Positions 44,681 to 53,357 of a stretch of DNA of 64,000 nt are shown here, piece by piece (within the stretch, counting starts at the first letter, position 1; every line of letters starts with the position of its first letter). The notes beneath the pieces are model-generated. The model was not told where the DNA came from. It ran no database searches and saw nothing but the letters and a program-made list of their open reading frames with translations. The position numbers and the translations under genes are program-made. The stretch comes from UBA2040 sp963977135 (lineage in GTDB: Bacteria; Bacteroidota; Bacteroidia; Flavobacteriales_D; Crocinitomicaceae). The stretch is from assembly GCA_963977135.1 (NCBI GenBank), contig CAXBNN010000012.1:1-64000 (forward strand). The letters run 5' to 3'.

Positions 44681-44713
44681 AAGTCTCGGCCTTCTCTTTG
44701 AAAGTCGAGACTT
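44681..44713 (+). terminator. Hairpin after the barrel gene
   Basis: A perfect 8-bp stem AAGTCTCG/CGAGACTT with a 17-nt loop and no T tract. It may protect the 3' end. Confidence 0.45.
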
Positions 44714-44776
44714 ACTTGTAAATGACTCGCAATTGATTAAAAGTGAATTGCGAAAAAAGAAACTAAAATAAATCGC

Positions 44777-44968
44777 ATGAAAAAATTAATGATACTTTTT
44801 GCCGTTGCAATTGCAACATCGTGCTCACCGACAGATCCAAGTGAAATAGACCCTACTTTGGAGGTTAATGCCTCAACTTCTGAAAAAATAAAAGAAGCTC
44901 AGGACGAAAATATTGAATTAGAAGAAATCGATGGAGAATTAGACTCAATAATGCAAACACTTAAATAA
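44777..44968 (+). CDS. Small acidic lipoprotein
   Basis: 63 residues: a lipoprotein signal (FAVAIATSC), then an acidic, helical tail (EKIKEAQDENIELEEIDG). The last base of its stop is the first base of the next ATG (TAATG), so translation of the two is coupled. The acidic product may pair with the very basic protein encoded next (inference). Confidence 0.65.
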   Translation: MKKLMILFAVAIATSCSPTDPSEIDPTLEVNASTSEKIKEAQDENIELEEIDGELDSIMQTLK

Positions 44969-45744
44969 TGATGAAAAATATAACAATCATAGCCATACTG
45001 TTTCTTTGTTTTACTGCATTTGCTCAAAAAGAGAAATCAAAACATTCCGGACAAAACGGAAAAGTGATGACTCAAAATGAAAGTAAAAACGTCCACCAAA
45101 AGAATGATTTTAAGCAAGAATCAAATAGTCATTTTGGAAAAATGGAGCACAAATCTCCAAAGGGCAATCATGATAAAAGTTCATTTAGTCCTAAACCAAA
45201 GAATCAGATTTTTATCGTTCAACAAGGAAAGGGAAAAGGAAAAGGTAATCACGGGGGTAAATCGAATAAATCCTTTCAACCCCAACATGGTAAAAAGATG
45301 AAAGGAAATCCTAGTCATGGAAAACATGATAAAAGATATGATGGCAAACCAGGCAAAGTAAAGTTTGAGAAGGGACATTCTAAAAATTTTAATAGAATGC
45401 TTGTTGTAAAAGGACATCCCAATTTCGGCTATCTTTATGCAAACACACCAGGATATTATGGATACCGAAACTATGGCCAATATCGTTCATCGCAAGCAAG
45501 AAAAAAACACAAAAAATACCATCCAGTTTACGAATACCAAGCCGTTGAAGGATTTAACTTCATTATTGTTCGTAATAACTTTTTGTATACAGAAACAAAC
45601 TCAAAAATAAATCAAGTTCGTATACGACTTTCCGAAAAAAGAAAAGCGGATCAAATAACTATTGTTGAATATGATAATACCATGAGGGAGGTATTGATTC
45701 TCGAGAAACGAAGAGCTGCTTTAGAAATCAACATATCACTTTAG
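44968..45744 (+). CDS. Exported highly basic Lys/Gly/His-rich protein
   Basis: 258 residues. Signal peptide (IIAILFLCFTAFAQ) and a low-complexity basic stretch rich in Lys, Gly, His, Asn and Gln (e.g. QQGKGKGKGNHGGKSNK). A more ordered C-terminal ~90 residues (FNFIIVRNNFLYTETNSKIN ... EKRRAALEINISL) may be a small folded domain. No family recognised. Coupled to the acidic lipoprotein upstream. Confidence 0.65.
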   Translation: MMKNITIIAILFLCFTAFAQKEKSKHSGQNGKVMTQNESKNVHQKNDFKQESNSHFGKMEHKSPKGNHDKSSFSPKPKNQIFIVQQGKGKGKGNHGGKSNKSFQPQHGKKMKGNPSHGKHDKRYDGKPGKVKFEKGHSKNFNRMLVVKGHPNFGYLYANTPGYYGYRNYGQYRSSQARKKHKKYHPVYEYQAVEGFNFIIVRNNFLYTETNSKINQVRIRLSEKRKADQITIVEYDNTMREVLILEKRRAALEINISL

Positions 45745-45763
45745 TCAAACTAAAACATCATCG

Positions 45764-45793
45764 AAACGCCCTCTATTTTGGGGTCGTTTTTTT
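45764..45793 (+). terminator. Terminator after the basic protein
   Basis: Stem AAACG-CCC/GGG-(T)-CGTTT with one bulge, followed by seven T. Confidence 0.65.
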
Positions 45794-46247
45794 ATTTGCT
45801 AACCAAACCCATCTGACTTCAAATTATAAGATTTTTTGAAAGAAAATATCCTCGGAATATCTTTAAGGTCTATTTTATTAAACCAACTATCATTTTCTTA
45901 CATATGTCTTGTGTTTTTTGCACAAAAATTAGTAACTATGTTAAATAATGTGTATCTTTTAGCTATACTCAAATAGATTGCATTTAATTGTTCAAATTAA
46001 TTGAGTATAAATTCGATGTAAATTTTACATTTAGTTTGTAAAACACTCATAATGAACAATTTGGATTATTGTTTATTCACAGAGATAATCGATTTTAGAA
46101 GGCTTTAAATTTACATTTAGCGTTTCTATTCAAAACATCATTGTGACTATAGCCAAAGTTTTGCGTCATTTGTTTTACACTGTATCGCTCTTAGAGAAAT
46201 GAACATAATATGCTTTTTATAAACAAACAACGCGTTTTAGATTAAAT
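45794..46247. promoter_or_regulatory. 450-nt upstream region of the catabolic cluster, with palindromic motif
   Basis: No gene is visible. ATGTAAA-T-TTTACAT at 46016-46030 is a perfect palindrome, and TTTACATTTAG occurs twice (46024-46034 and 46110-46120), suggesting operator sites. Near-consensus -7 boxes TATCTTTA (~45857) and TATCTTTT (~45953) are both far from the first ATG. Confidence 0.4.
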
Positions 46248-47561
46248 ATGATAAAAGAAATTACAAAATCCGAGCAACTACTTAAAAGAAGAAAAAATGT
46301 AGTTGCAAATGGTGTGGGTGTATTTAACACGGCCACAGTCTCAGAAGCAAAAGGAGCCACGATAATTGATGCGGATGGAAATGAATTAATCGATTTTGCA
46401 GGTGGGATTGGTGTTGTAAATGCCGGACATTGTCCAGAACCTGTAGTCGCTGCAATAAGAGAACAAGCAGGCAAGTATCTGCATACAAGTTTTAATGTAG
46501 TTACATACGAGCCCTACATAGAATTGTGTGAAGTATTAACGGAAATATTGCCTCACGGTGAGAAAACCAAGGCTATGTTGGTTAGTACTGGTGCTGAAGC
46601 GGTTGAGAATGCAATAAAAATAGCAAGACAAGCCACGAAAAGACCAGCCGTTTTGTGTTATACTGAAGCCTATCATGGACGTACTTTGATGGCAATGACC
46701 TTAACAAGCAAGATTAGTTATAAATACGATTGTGGTCCGTTTGCTCCAGAAGTTTATCGACTTCCTTTTCCGAATGTATACCGTTACAAAGGAGATAGAG
46801 ATGAAGCTACTTTTGTAAAAGATGAACTAAAACGACTTCATGAAAGTGCATTGAATGTAGTAGATATAAAAACTGTTGCTGCGATTATTGTTGAACCAAT
46901 TCAGGGTGAAGGCGGATTTTATCCAATTCCAAAAGACTATTTAATTGGACTTCGAGAATTTTGCGATGAACACGGAGTAATGTTGATTTTTGATGAAGTT
47001 CAAAGTGGATTTTGTAGAACTGGCCATTGGGCAAGTTGGCAACATTATGGTGTAACACCAGACATAAGTACTTATGCTAAATCTATGGGGTCTGGATTGC
47101 CAATTGCAGCAGTTGTAGGTCGTGCAGATGTTATGGATGCAGCAGCTTCAGGATCAATTGGCGGCACGTACATTGGAAGTCCTGTTTGTTGCGCGGCATC
47201 TTTGGCAACAATAAAATACATGAAAGACATCGACCTCAATCAAAAAGGGAAAGACGTAGGTGAAAAAATCATGAGTCGACTTCTGAAATTACAGAAAGAA
47301 TGTCCAGAAATTGGAGATGTACGCGGAATAGGTGCTATGATAGGAATTGAATTTGTACACAATGGTGATCCTACACAACCCAATTCAGATCTATGTGATA
47401 CAATTGTTAAAGAATGCTCTAAGAATAGTTTAATAATGCTTAGCGCAGGTACACACAAAAATATTATAAGAATACTCTCTCCTTTGGTAATTTCAGATGA
47501 ATTGCTAGACAAAGGAATGTCAATTTTAGAAACAGTTATAAAAAAATCTTTAAGCAAATAA
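46248..47561 (+). CDS. Class III aminotransferase (4-aminobutyrate/putrescine type)
   Basis: 437 residues, PLP-dependent fold type I. The Schiff-base lysine is K278 in TYAKSMGSGLPIAAVVG, the cofactor loop is VSTGAEAVENAIKIAR, and LIFDEVQSGFCRTGHW holds the PLP-pyridine Asp. Length and motifs fit GabT or related omega-amine aminotransferases; exact substrate is not readable. First gene of the catabolic cluster; the next starts 1 nt after its stop. Confidence 0.88.
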   Translation: MIKEITKSEQLLKRRKNVVANGVGVFNTATVSEAKGATIIDADGNELIDFAGGIGVVNAGHCPEPVVAAIREQAGKYLHTSFNVVTYEPYIELCEVLTEILPHGEKTKAMLVSTGAEAVENAIKIARQATKRPAVLCYTEAYHGRTLMAMTLTSKISYKYDCGPFAPEVYRLPFPNVYRYKGDRDEATFVKDELKRLHESALNVVDIKTVAAIIVEPIQGEGGFYPIPKDYLIGLREFCDEHGVMLIFDEVQSGFCRTGHWASWQHYGVTPDISTYAKSMGSGLPIAAVVGRADVMDAAASGSIGGTYIGSPVCCAASLATIKYMKDIDLNQKGKDVGEKIMSRLLKLQKECPEIGDVRGIGAMIGIEFVHNGDPTQPNSDLCDTIVKECSKNSLIMLSAGTHKNIIRILSPLVISDELLDKGMSILETVIKKSLSK

Positions 47562-47562
47562 A

Positions 47563-48504
47563 ATGTCACAATTCAATATTGCAGGAATACAAATGAAAGT
47601 TTCGGCTGTCGCTTCCAACGTGGAAATGATGAAGTTGAAAATCGATATAACCATGAATCTATATCCTTGGATAGAAATGATCATGTTTAGCGAGTTGTGT
47701 GCTTTTGGTCCCTTGACCCATACGGCTCAGCCTATTCCCAATAATTTTGAAGCAGAGATGCAGGCGATGGCAAAGAAATATGGTATTTGGTTACTCCCAG
47801 GCTCTATTTTTGAAAAAAGTGAGGACAAAATATACAACACGGCAACGGTCATAAATCCTAAAGGAGAAATCGTGACACGTTACCGTAAAATGTTCCCTTT
47901 TTATCCATACGAAACAGGCGTAACACCCGGCGAAGAATATTGTGTATTTGACGTACCAAATGTTGGTCGTTTTGGTGTTTCCATATGTTATGATATGTGG
48001 TTTCCGGAAACAATAAGAACATTAGTTTCCATGGGAGCTGAGGTAATCATGCACCCAACAATGTCTGGCACAATTGATCGTGATATAGAACTTTCTATTG
48101 TAAGAGCGATGGCTTCAATTAATCAATGTTTCTTCTTCGATATGAATGGATTAGATACTGGAGGATGCGGGCGATCAATAGTTTGTGGGCCGGATGGTCG
48201 TGTTTTACACCAATCAGAAGGTACCGAAGAAATCGTTCCATTGGAGTTAGATATTGACAGAGTAAAAAGAAGTCGTGAATTAGGTATTCTTCGATTGGGG
48301 CAACCAATGAAAAGTTTTAGAGATCACCTTAAAACAGGGCAATTTGGCATATATCAACCAAATTTACCGACTCCTTATTTAGATTCATTGGGTCCTCTAA
48401 TCAAACCTACTCGCCTTGATGATTTAGCAGAATTAAAAATAAAAGAAGATCTAATTGAACAAATAGTTACTCCCGTCCACTATAAAGGCGATGGAATAAA
48501 TTAA
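47563..48504 (+). CDS. Carbon-nitrogen hydrolase (nitrilase superfamily)
   Basis: 313 residues with the complete triad: E44 (FSELCAFG), K109 (TRYRKMFPFYP) and C142 (GVSICYDMWFPE). Such enzymes hydrolyse C-N bonds of amides, N-carbamoyl compounds or nitriles. In an operon with a basic amino-acid decarboxylase, an N-carbamoylputrescine-amidase-like or omega-amidase-like step is the natural guess, but sequence alone does not fix it. Confidence 0.88.
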   Translation: MSQFNIAGIQMKVSAVASNVEMMKLKIDITMNLYPWIEMIMFSELCAFGPLTHTAQPIPNNFEAEMQAMAKKYGIWLLPGSIFEKSEDKIYNTATVINPKGEIVTRYRKMFPFYPYETGVTPGEEYCVFDVPNVGRFGVSICYDMWFPETIRTLVSMGAEVIMHPTMSGTIDRDIELSIVRAMASINQCFFFDMNGLDTGGCGRSIVCGPDGRVLHQSEGTEEIVPLELDIDRVKRSRELGILRLGQPMKSFRDHLKTGQFGIYQPNLPTPYLDSLGPLIKPTRLDDLAELKIKEDLIEQIVTPVHYKGDGIN

Positions 48505-48516
48505 AATAAAATTATT

Positions 48517-48924
48517 ATGGGTGGAAGTCCACTAAATAAAAACAAAAAGAAAGAAGTAAATAAAGACTTTATCAGTTGGTTTGAAATTCCAGCGCTTAAT
48601 TTTCAACAAGCGGTGCAATTCTATAACCACATTTTCGATATTGAAATGGAACAAAATGTGACCGAATCAAATAGGATGGCCTATTTTCCTGTTTCGACAG
48701 GTATTGGTGGCGCCGTAATTGAAGGTCCAGGTTCAATTCCATCCGATACAGGCACTTTGATTTATTTAAATGGCGGAAAAGATCTAAGTAAGGTCTTGAA
48801 TAAAGTTGAAGACGCTGGCGGTCGCATAATAATGCAAAAAACTAAGATAAGTAAAGAAGATGGTTATTTTGCCATTTTCATTGATTCTCAAGGAAATAAG
48901 CTTGCTCTACACTCTAAAAATTAA
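48517..48924 (+). CDS. VOC (glyoxalase/bleomycin-resistance fold) protein
   Basis: 135 residues with two beta-alpha-beta-beta-beta modules (WFEIPALNFQQAVQFYNHIF and GYFAIFIDSQGNKLALHS). It lacks a clear full set of metal ligands in the visible motifs. These small proteins may be enzymes or accessory binders. It lies 12 nt after the amidase gene and 3 nt before the decarboxylase. Confidence 0.78.
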   Translation: MGGSPLNKNKKKEVNKDFISWFEIPALNFQQAVQFYNHIFDIEMEQNVTESNRMAYFPVSTGIGGAVIEGPGSIPSDTGTLIYLNGGKDLSKVLNKVEDAGGRIIMQKTKISKEDGYFAIFIDSQGNKLALHSKN

Positions 48925-48927
48925 GAT

Positions 48928-51666
48928 TTGTCAAAAACAAAAACGAAAATAGCGCCCTATTATAACATCGGTCAACTACGTGTTGATTATTGGAATAAGC
49001 TTAAGATTGAAACATCTGAACTTTCCCGCTGTAAAAAAGAATCTCCTGACGAAAAGGAACACAAGCAAAGAGTTGAAGCGCTCATAAATGATTTAAAAGG
49101 CGTTGAATGCTTTTTTGCGTCTCCAGGTATAGAAAGATTGCGCCGTTTGGACATTGCGTTTAATTCACATGAATTTGCCTCACTTGCACACATGGTGGCA
49201 GAAACGACAAAAGAACTTGTTGGCGATAGCTACAAGAGCAATCATGATTATATCGATTTCGATGAGCCTACAATGGAGTCTGCCGAAGAGCATGACCAGC
49301 ATAATGGTGTCCGAAAAAATCATTTTGAAGTATTGTTTGTTGATGATATGTCTGAGTCAGACGAAAGTAAACTCAAGAAAAATTTACGAAGCCTACAAAC
49401 ACCTAACGACCAATTCAGCTACGGAGTTGTAGTGCAACGTTCATTCCAAGACGCACTTATTTCATTGATTTTCAATCACAATATACAGGCAGTAGTAGTT
49501 CGATATGCTCCGCCATATAAATCAACTTCCATTTCACCACTTATTCAACCCTATATTGATCAGGTGATGAAGTATGATTTTTCTTCAAATCCAGAAACGG
49601 AATTAGGACCAATCCTGGGTGAATTGATTAAAGAACTCCGTCCGGAATTAGATACCTATTATGTAACGGATACTGCTCTCGGACATTTGAGAGACAACAC
49701 TATAAAAGGTTTTAGACGTATCTTTTACCAAACAGAAGATATTCAAGAACTTCACCTTACAATTATGCGAGGAATTGCGGATAGATACAATACACCATTC
49801 TTTTCTGCATTAGTTGAATATAGTAAAAGACCAACCGGTATTTTTCACGCAATGCCAATATCACGTGGAAATTCAGTTTTTAAATCAAGATGGATAAGTG
49901 ATTTTGGAGAGTTTTATGGTCGCAATATGTTTTTAGCAGAAACCTCAGCTACTACCGGCGGACTTGATTCCCTATTACAACCAACAGGTCCTTTGAAAAA
50001 AGCTCAGGAAATGGCACGTGATGCCTATGGTTCCTTGAATACATATTTCGTAACGAACGGCACCTCGACTGCAAATAAAATTGTGATGCAGGCTTTGGTA
50101 AAACCAAAGGATGTCGTTTTGATTGATAGAGACTGTCATAAATCCCATCACTATGGCTTGGTGTTGGCAGGGGCATTTCCAGTTTATTTGGATTCTTATC
50201 CAATTGAAGAATATTCAATGTATGGTGCCGTTCCATTGCAGCAAATAAAAACCAAATTACTACGATTGAAAGACGCTGGTCGTTTGGGTAAAGTAAAAAT
50301 GTTGCTTTTAACAAATTGTACTTTCGATGGACTCGTGTACAACGTTGAGCGAGTGATGGAAGAAGTTCTCGCAATCAAACCTGATATGATTTTTTTATGG
50401 GATGAGGCATGGTTCGCTTTTGCAGGATTTGGATACAATTATAAACAGCGAACAGGAATGTTTGTTGCTAAAAAACTACATGTAAAATACGCAAGCGATA
50501 GTTATAGAAAGAAGTACAACGACCATATTAAGGGATTGAACAACGGCGACCAATCGTTAATGCCAGATCCAGATAAAGTTAGAGTAAGAGTTTATGCTAC
50601 GCAAAGTACGCACAAGACCTTGAGTAGTTTTAGACAAGGTTCAATGATCCATATTTGGGACGAAGATTTCCGCAGAAAAACGGAGAACACATTTCTTGAA
50701 GCCTATATGACGCATACCTCAACTTCTCCAAATTATCAAATGTTGGCATCGCTAGATGTTGGAAGACGACAGGTTCAACTTGAAGGCTTCGAATTGGTTG
50801 AGAAAAGCATAGAAATGGCTATGGTCTTACGGGCAAAAATCAATAATACTCCACAGTTAAGTAAATACTTCGATGTTTTGACAGCCTATGATTTTATTCC
50901 AGATCAATACCGTGAAACAGGTTTAAAGGAATATTATACCAGAAATGAAGGCTGGAATAGAATGGAAGAAGCTTGGGAACAAGATGAATTCGTTTTGGAC
51001 CCAACGAAAATTACATTGTATATTGGTAAAACTGGTGTTGATGGCGATACTTTTAAGAATAAGTATTTGATGGATAAGTTCAATATCCAAATCAATAAAA
51101 CTTCTCGGAATACCGTATTGTTTATGACAAATATTGGTACCACAAGAGGAAGTGTTACTTATCTTATCAATGCTCTTTTAATGATTGCTGATGAATTGGA
51201 TGATGAATTCAAGTCATTGAATGATAAAGAGAGAGAAATTCGAGATAAAAGAATACATTCCTTAACAAAAGAAGTTCCTCCTCTCCCCGATTTCAGTTAT
51301 TTCCATAGCTCTTTCCAAGCCGTTCCCGGTGTTCCTGGTGGAAATTTACGCGAAGCTTATTTCCTCGCTTATGATGAAGAGAATTACGAATATGTCCCTT
51401 TAAATGAATGCTTAGCTGTCATGGCAAAAGGTAGAGACCTCGTGGCATCGACATTCGTTATACCTTATCCTCCAGGATTTCCAGTTTTAGTTCCTGGGCA
51501 AGTGGTTAGCGAGGAAATAATAAATTTCATGAACGCATTAGACGTCAGTGAAATTCATGGTTATCGAGCCGATTTAGGATTGAGGGTGTTTAAAGAAAAA
51601 ATATTGGATAGACATAAAATTGTCTCCTCAATTGGTGGGATGTCCACTAGTAAAAAGGAAAAATAA
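48928..51666 (+). CDS. Orn/Lys/Arg decarboxylase (long form)
   Basis: 912 residues (TTG start, 3 nt after the VOC stop). PLP lysine K563 in TQSTHKTLSSFRQGS, DRDCHKSHHYG, FLWDEAWFAFAGF and the C-terminal FVIPYPPGFPVLVPGQ are the family's marks. At ~910 residues it exceeds the usual 700-760; the extra length is mainly in the N-terminal ~270 residues before the catalytic core. Decarboxylates arginine, ornithine or lysine to agmatine, putrescine or cadaverine; which one is not readable. Confidence 0.9.
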   Translation: MSKTKTKIAPYYNIGQLRVDYWNKLKIETSELSRCKKESPDEKEHKQRVEALINDLKGVECFFASPGIERLRRLDIAFNSHEFASLAHMVAETTKELVGDSYKSNHDYIDFDEPTMESAEEHDQHNGVRKNHFEVLFVDDMSESDESKLKKNLRSLQTPNDQFSYGVVVQRSFQDALISLIFNHNIQAVVVRYAPPYKSTSISPLIQPYIDQVMKYDFSSNPETELGPILGELIKELRPELDTYYVTDTALGHLRDNTIKGFRRIFYQTEDIQELHLTIMRGIADRYNTPFFSALVEYSKRPTGIFHAMPISRGNSVFKSRWISDFGEFYGRNMFLAETSATTGGLDSLLQPTGPLKKAQEMARDAYGSLNTYFVTNGTSTANKIVMQALVKPKDVVLIDRDCHKSHHYGLVLAGAFPVYLDSYPIEEYSMYGAVPLQQIKTKLLRLKDAGRLGKVKMLLLTNCTFDGLVYNVERVMEEVLAIKPDMIFLWDEAWFAFAGFGYNYKQRTGMFVAKKLHVKYASDSYRKKYNDHIKGLNNGDQSLMPDPDKVRVRVYATQSTHKTLSSFRQGSMIHIWDEDFRRKTENTFLEAYMTHTSTSPNYQMLASLDVGRRQVQLEGFELVEKSIEMAMVLRAKINNTPQLSKYFDVLTAYDFIPDQYRETGLKEYYTRNEGWNRMEEAWEQDEFVLDPTKITLYIGKTGVDGDTFKNKYLMDKFNIQINKTSRNTVLFMTNIGTTRGSVTYLINALLMIADELDDEFKSLNDKEREIRDKRIHSLTKEVPPLPDFSYFHSSFQAVPGVPGGNLREAYFLAYDEENYEYVPLNECLAVMAKGRDLVASTFVIPYPPGFPVLVPGQVVSEEIINFMNALDVSEIHGYRADLGLRVFKEKILDRHKIVSSIGGMSTSKKEK

Positions 51667-51693
51667 TTAGTACAATAAAAGCAAACAATATAG

Positions 51694-53289
51694 ATGGCAA
51701 CTCAAAAAAAAACAACAGTAAAAAAAGAAGTTAAACCAAAAAGCAAAAAAGTGGTTCCTGCAAAAAAGGCCGTTTTGAAGAAAGCTCCGTTAAAGAAAGC
51801 GCCGGTAAAGAAAGTGGTAAAAACACCGAAGCCTGCTCCAATTCTTAATGGCGTGTCTGACATTCGACGATTTTTTCACAAAAATGAAACCCCTTTATAC
51901 TTTATTAGTGCAACCAATTTTAACATGTTGGGTGCCGATGAGTGGATTAAAGGATTCAAATTTATAAGTCACATTGAGTGTTTTGATGGTCAACATCCGA
52001 ATGTTTTTTCACCGAAGACTGAAATCCCGCATGATGATTTTACTAGTATAGAGGATATTAACAATTATCTTTTGCAACATCCAGAAGTTCAAGATTATCT
52101 GACTTCAAGAAAAAAAGATAAATCTGCTGGAAAAGCCATGTTTTTAATGTTTGATGAAAAAACTGAGAAACTTGCTAAAAAATTAGGATTAGAAATCATG
52201 TTTCCCCCTGCAAAGATGAGAACATTGATGGATAATAAAGTAAATACAAACAGAATTGCAGAAAAAGCGGGAGTTGCATGCGTGCCTTATGTTCTATCAA
52301 ACGTAAAAAATTATGCTCATTTATGCAAAGTTTCGAAAATTCTCGGAACTGACCTAGTAATCCAAACTCCATTCGGAGATTCAGGACATACGACTTTTTT
52401 CATCACAAATGAAGAAGACTACCAAAAGTATGCAGAAGAAATCGAAAAAGAGAAAGAAGTAAAAATAATGAAACGAATCAATTGCAAAGGTTCTGCAATT
52501 GAAGCTTGTGTTACAAGACACGGAACAATTGTTGCGCCATTGATGACAGAATTGGTTGGTTTCGAAGAATTAACTCCCTACAAAGGAGGTTGGTGTGGAA
52601 ATGAAATCTATCCAAATGCCTTTACACCTGAAATTAGAAAAAAAGCAATTAAATACACCCAATTATTCGGGGATCAACTAAGAAAAGAAGGTTACAAAGG
52701 TTATTTTGAGCTAGACTTTTTAATTGACCAAGACAATGGTGAAGTTTACTTGGGTGAATTAAATCCTCGAGTAACTGGAGCAAGTTCTATTACAAATCAT
52801 GCGGTTTTTGCCTTGGCAGATGCACCACTTTTTGTTTTCCATATTTTAGAATGGATGGATATCGATTATAAATTAGATGTTGAAGCATTGAATAATCGTT
52901 GGTCTCGTCAAGAAAATGTTGATGGATGGAGTCAATTGATTGTTAAGCATACACAAGACACTATTGAATACGTCTCTGAAGCACCAAGATCAGGTATCTG
53001 GAAAATGTTCGATACTGGACATATTCAATTTGATAGAATGGATACCCACAGAAGAGCTGTAGAATCTGAGAGTGAAGCATTCTTCTTACACATTGCTAAG
53101 GAAGGTGACTATTTATATGAAGGAGCTGACATGGGGATTTTAGTGACTCGTGGTCGAATGATGACTGACGATTTTAAACTGAATGAACGTGCAAAAACTT
53201 GGCTAAATGCCATTCACGGCAAATACACTTCTCAAATCGTTGAAGATAGACGAGCTCCAATGCATTTAATAGGCAGTTTAACGAAATAA
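51694..53289 (+). CDS. ATP-grasp ligase (biotin-carboxylase-like fold) with a lysine-rich N-terminal tail
   Basis: 531 residues. Residues 1-~48 carry 18 lysines in the first 46 positions, in a KKAPLKKAPVKK pattern like histone H1 or HU tails. The rest is an ATP-grasp enzyme: QTPFGDSGHTTFF glycine-rich loop, ELDFLID and YLGELNPRVTGASS with metal-binding Glu and Asn. There is no biotin carboxyl-carrier partner in the window, so amide-bond ligation is more plausible than carboxylation (inference). It precedes a hydrolase that could undo such a bond. Confidence 0.78.
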   Translation: MATQKKTTVKKEVKPKSKKVVPAKKAVLKKAPLKKAPVKKVVKTPKPAPILNGVSDIRRFFHKNETPLYFISATNFNMLGADEWIKGFKFISHIECFDGQHPNVFSPKTEIPHDDFTSIEDINNYLLQHPEVQDYLTSRKKDKSAGKAMFLMFDEKTEKLAKKLGLEIMFPPAKMRTLMDNKVNTNRIAEKAGVACVPYVLSNVKNYAHLCKVSKILGTDLVIQTPFGDSGHTTFFITNEEDYQKYAEEIEKEKEVKIMKRINCKGSAIEACVTRHGTIVAPLMTELVGFEELTPYKGGWCGNEIYPNAFTPEIRKKAIKYTQLFGDQLRKEGYKGYFELDFLIDQDNGEVYLGELNPRVTGASSITNHAVFALADAPLFVFHILEWMDIDYKLDVEALNNRWSRQENVDGWSQLIVKHTQDTIEYVSEAPRSGIWKMFDTGHIQFDRMDTHRRAVESESEAFFLHIAKEGDYLYEGADMGILVTRGRMMTDDFKLNERAKTWLNAIHGKYTSQIVEDRRAPMHLIGSLTK

Positions 53290-53310
53290 ACAAAATCATA
53301 GAAATAGAAT

Positions 53311-53344
53311 ATATGCCTCGAAGTAACTTTCGAGGCATATTTTA
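53311..53344 (+). terminator. Hairpin between the ATP-grasp and C45 genes
   Basis: A perfect 12-bp stem ATATGCCTCGAA/TTCGAGGCATAT with a 6-nt loop is followed by TTTTAATTTT. It may terminate or attenuate within the cluster. Confidence 0.65.
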
Positions 53345-53357
53345 ATTTTAAAAGAAT

